Assembly (NCBI GenBank): GCA_017438675.1
Contig: JAFRUW010000034.1
Location: 1-5,331, forward strand
Direction: 5' to 3'
Source of the DNA: Oscillospiraceae bacterium
GTDB taxonomy: Bacteria > Bacillota > Clostridia > Oscillospirales > Oscillospiraceae
DNA length: 5,331 nucleotides
Made by a program: the position numbers and the translations under genes. Positions 4,681 through 5,331 of this stretch are shown here, in pieces. The notes under the pieces were generated by a model. It ran no database searches, was not told where the DNA came from, and saw only the letters and a list, made by a program, of their open reading frames with translations. The first letter of the stretch is position 1; each line of letters starts with the position of its first letter.

Positions 4681-5331
4681 GAGACTGTGGAGCGGAGCGG
4701 GAATGCGGCCGCCTCTGGCGACGAATTCCGCGCTTGAGCCGCCGTGGACGGGCATTACGGGAGCGGAACCCAGAAGCCCGCCGAAGTCCACGTGATCGCC
4801 CACGGTTTTGCCGGGAGCGGGGATTATCCTGACGGCGGTAGTCTTGTTGTTCACCATGCCGATGGCGCTTTCGTCGGCGATAATGGCGGCGATGGTCTCT
4901 GCCGGGGTGTCCCCGGGGACGGCAATCATGTCAAGGCCCACGGAGCAGACGCAGGTCATGGCTTCAAGCTTGTCGAGGGTAAGGATGCCCGATTCTGCGG
5001 AGCGGATCATGCCCGCGTCCTCTGAAACGGGAATAAACGCACCGGAAAGGCCGCCAACATGTCCTGAAGCCATCACGCCGCCTTTCTTGACAGCGTCATT
5101 CAGAAGGGCCAGCGCCGCCGTGGTGCCATGGATGCCGCTGCGCTCAAGGCCAATAAGCTCTAAAATCTCGGCTACGCTGTCGCCAACAGCAGGTGTCGGT
5201 GCAAGAGAAAGTTCTACTACTCCGAAGGGAACAGAAAGCCGCTTCGATGCCTCCTGTGCAACCAGCTGTCCCATGCGGGTGATCTTGAATGCGGTGCGTT
5301 TGATGGTCTCAGCTACCACATCGATGCGTTC
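4672..5331 (-). CDS. DUF711/UPF0210 ('PFL family') protein, C-terminal 219 residues (5' end outside window)
   Basis: The frame is open to the window edge (first visible residues ERIDVVAETIKRTAF), so the gene starts beyond 5331; the GTG at 5319 is an internal valine, not the start. Full-length members have about 450 residues, so roughly half is present. Recognisable family stretches in the visible part are VAQEASKRLSVPFGVVELSL, LAPTPAVGDSVAEILELIGLE, GGVMASGHVGGLSGAFIPVSED, VGLDMIAVPGDTPAETIAAII and the C-terminal HVDFGGLLGSAPVMPVH...GGRIPAPLHSLRN. The family has a fold related to glycyl-radical enzymes but no established reaction, and its gene commonly sits beside an ACT-domain (UPF0237) gene, which would be upstream and out of view. 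The stop codon lies in a hairpin loop. Family call is confident, function unknown. Confidence 0.93.
   Translation of the reverse strand, partial: ERIDVVAETIKRTAFKITRMGQLVAQEASKRLSVPFGVVELSLAPTPAVGDSVAEILELIGLERSGIHGTTAALALLNDAVKKGGVMASGHVGGLSGAFIPVSEDAGMIRSAESGILTLDKLEAMTCVCSVGLDMIAVPGDTPAETIAAIIADESAIGMVNNKTTAVRIIPAPGKTVGDHVDFGGLLGSAPVMPVHGGSSAEFVARGGRIPAPLHSLRN

Noticed and set aside
1..5331. A new multi-gene defence or mobile system
   Set aside because: All seven genes belong to known housekeeping, sporulation or conserved families; no nuclease-toxin pair, reverse transcriptase, integrase, transposase or repeat-spacer array is present.

Overview
The window looks like chromosomal DNA from an endospore-forming Firmicute of class Clostridia, plausibly an Oscillospiraceae-like lineage. 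The evidence is the SpoVAD/SpoVAE pair, a clostridial-type Ogg, the long-form IMP dehydrogenase typical of that group, strong AAGGAG-type ribosome binding sites, and a G/C-leaning codon third position with AT-rich intergenic gaps. It holds seven protein genes, two of them cut by the window edges. No tRNA, rRNA, CRISPR array, transposase or phage gene was seen.

Layout. Bases 1-830 (minus) are the 5' part of guaB (IMP dehydrogenase), read from a near-consensus promoter whose -35 box contains the stop codon of the next gene. Bases 915-1775 (minus; alternative start 1802) are an OGG1-family 8-oxoguanine DNA glycosylase. Divergent from it, 1860-2876 and 2886-3254 (plus) are spoVAD and spoVAE, a translationally coupled pair for dipicolinic acid handling in spores. 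Their usual partner spoVAC is not next to them. A strong hairpin at 3253-3300 separates spoVAE from the convergent tadA (3455-3910, minus; tRNA adenosine deaminase). About 150 bases between them carry no recognised gene but do contain a consensus-like plus-strand promoter facing the 3' end of tadA. Divergent from tadA, 3980-4408 (plus) encodes a stand-alone protein with two CBS domains, closed by a clear intrinsic terminator. Bases 4447-4680 are a hairpin-rich convergent gap. Bases 4672-5331 (minus) are the C-terminal half of a DUF711/UPF0210 ('PFL family') protein.

Function. The genes are mostly housekeeping (GMP synthesis, base excision repair, tRNA wobble editing) plus a forespore-specific spore-maturation pair. 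They alternate in strand and do not look like one pathway. No clearly new multi-gene system is visible. The most unusual points are the orphaned spoVAD-spoVAE pair, a substitution at a base-contacting position of the Ogg, the unexplained segment with its antisense promoter downstream of tadA, and the dense run of perfect inverted repeats before the DUF711 gene.
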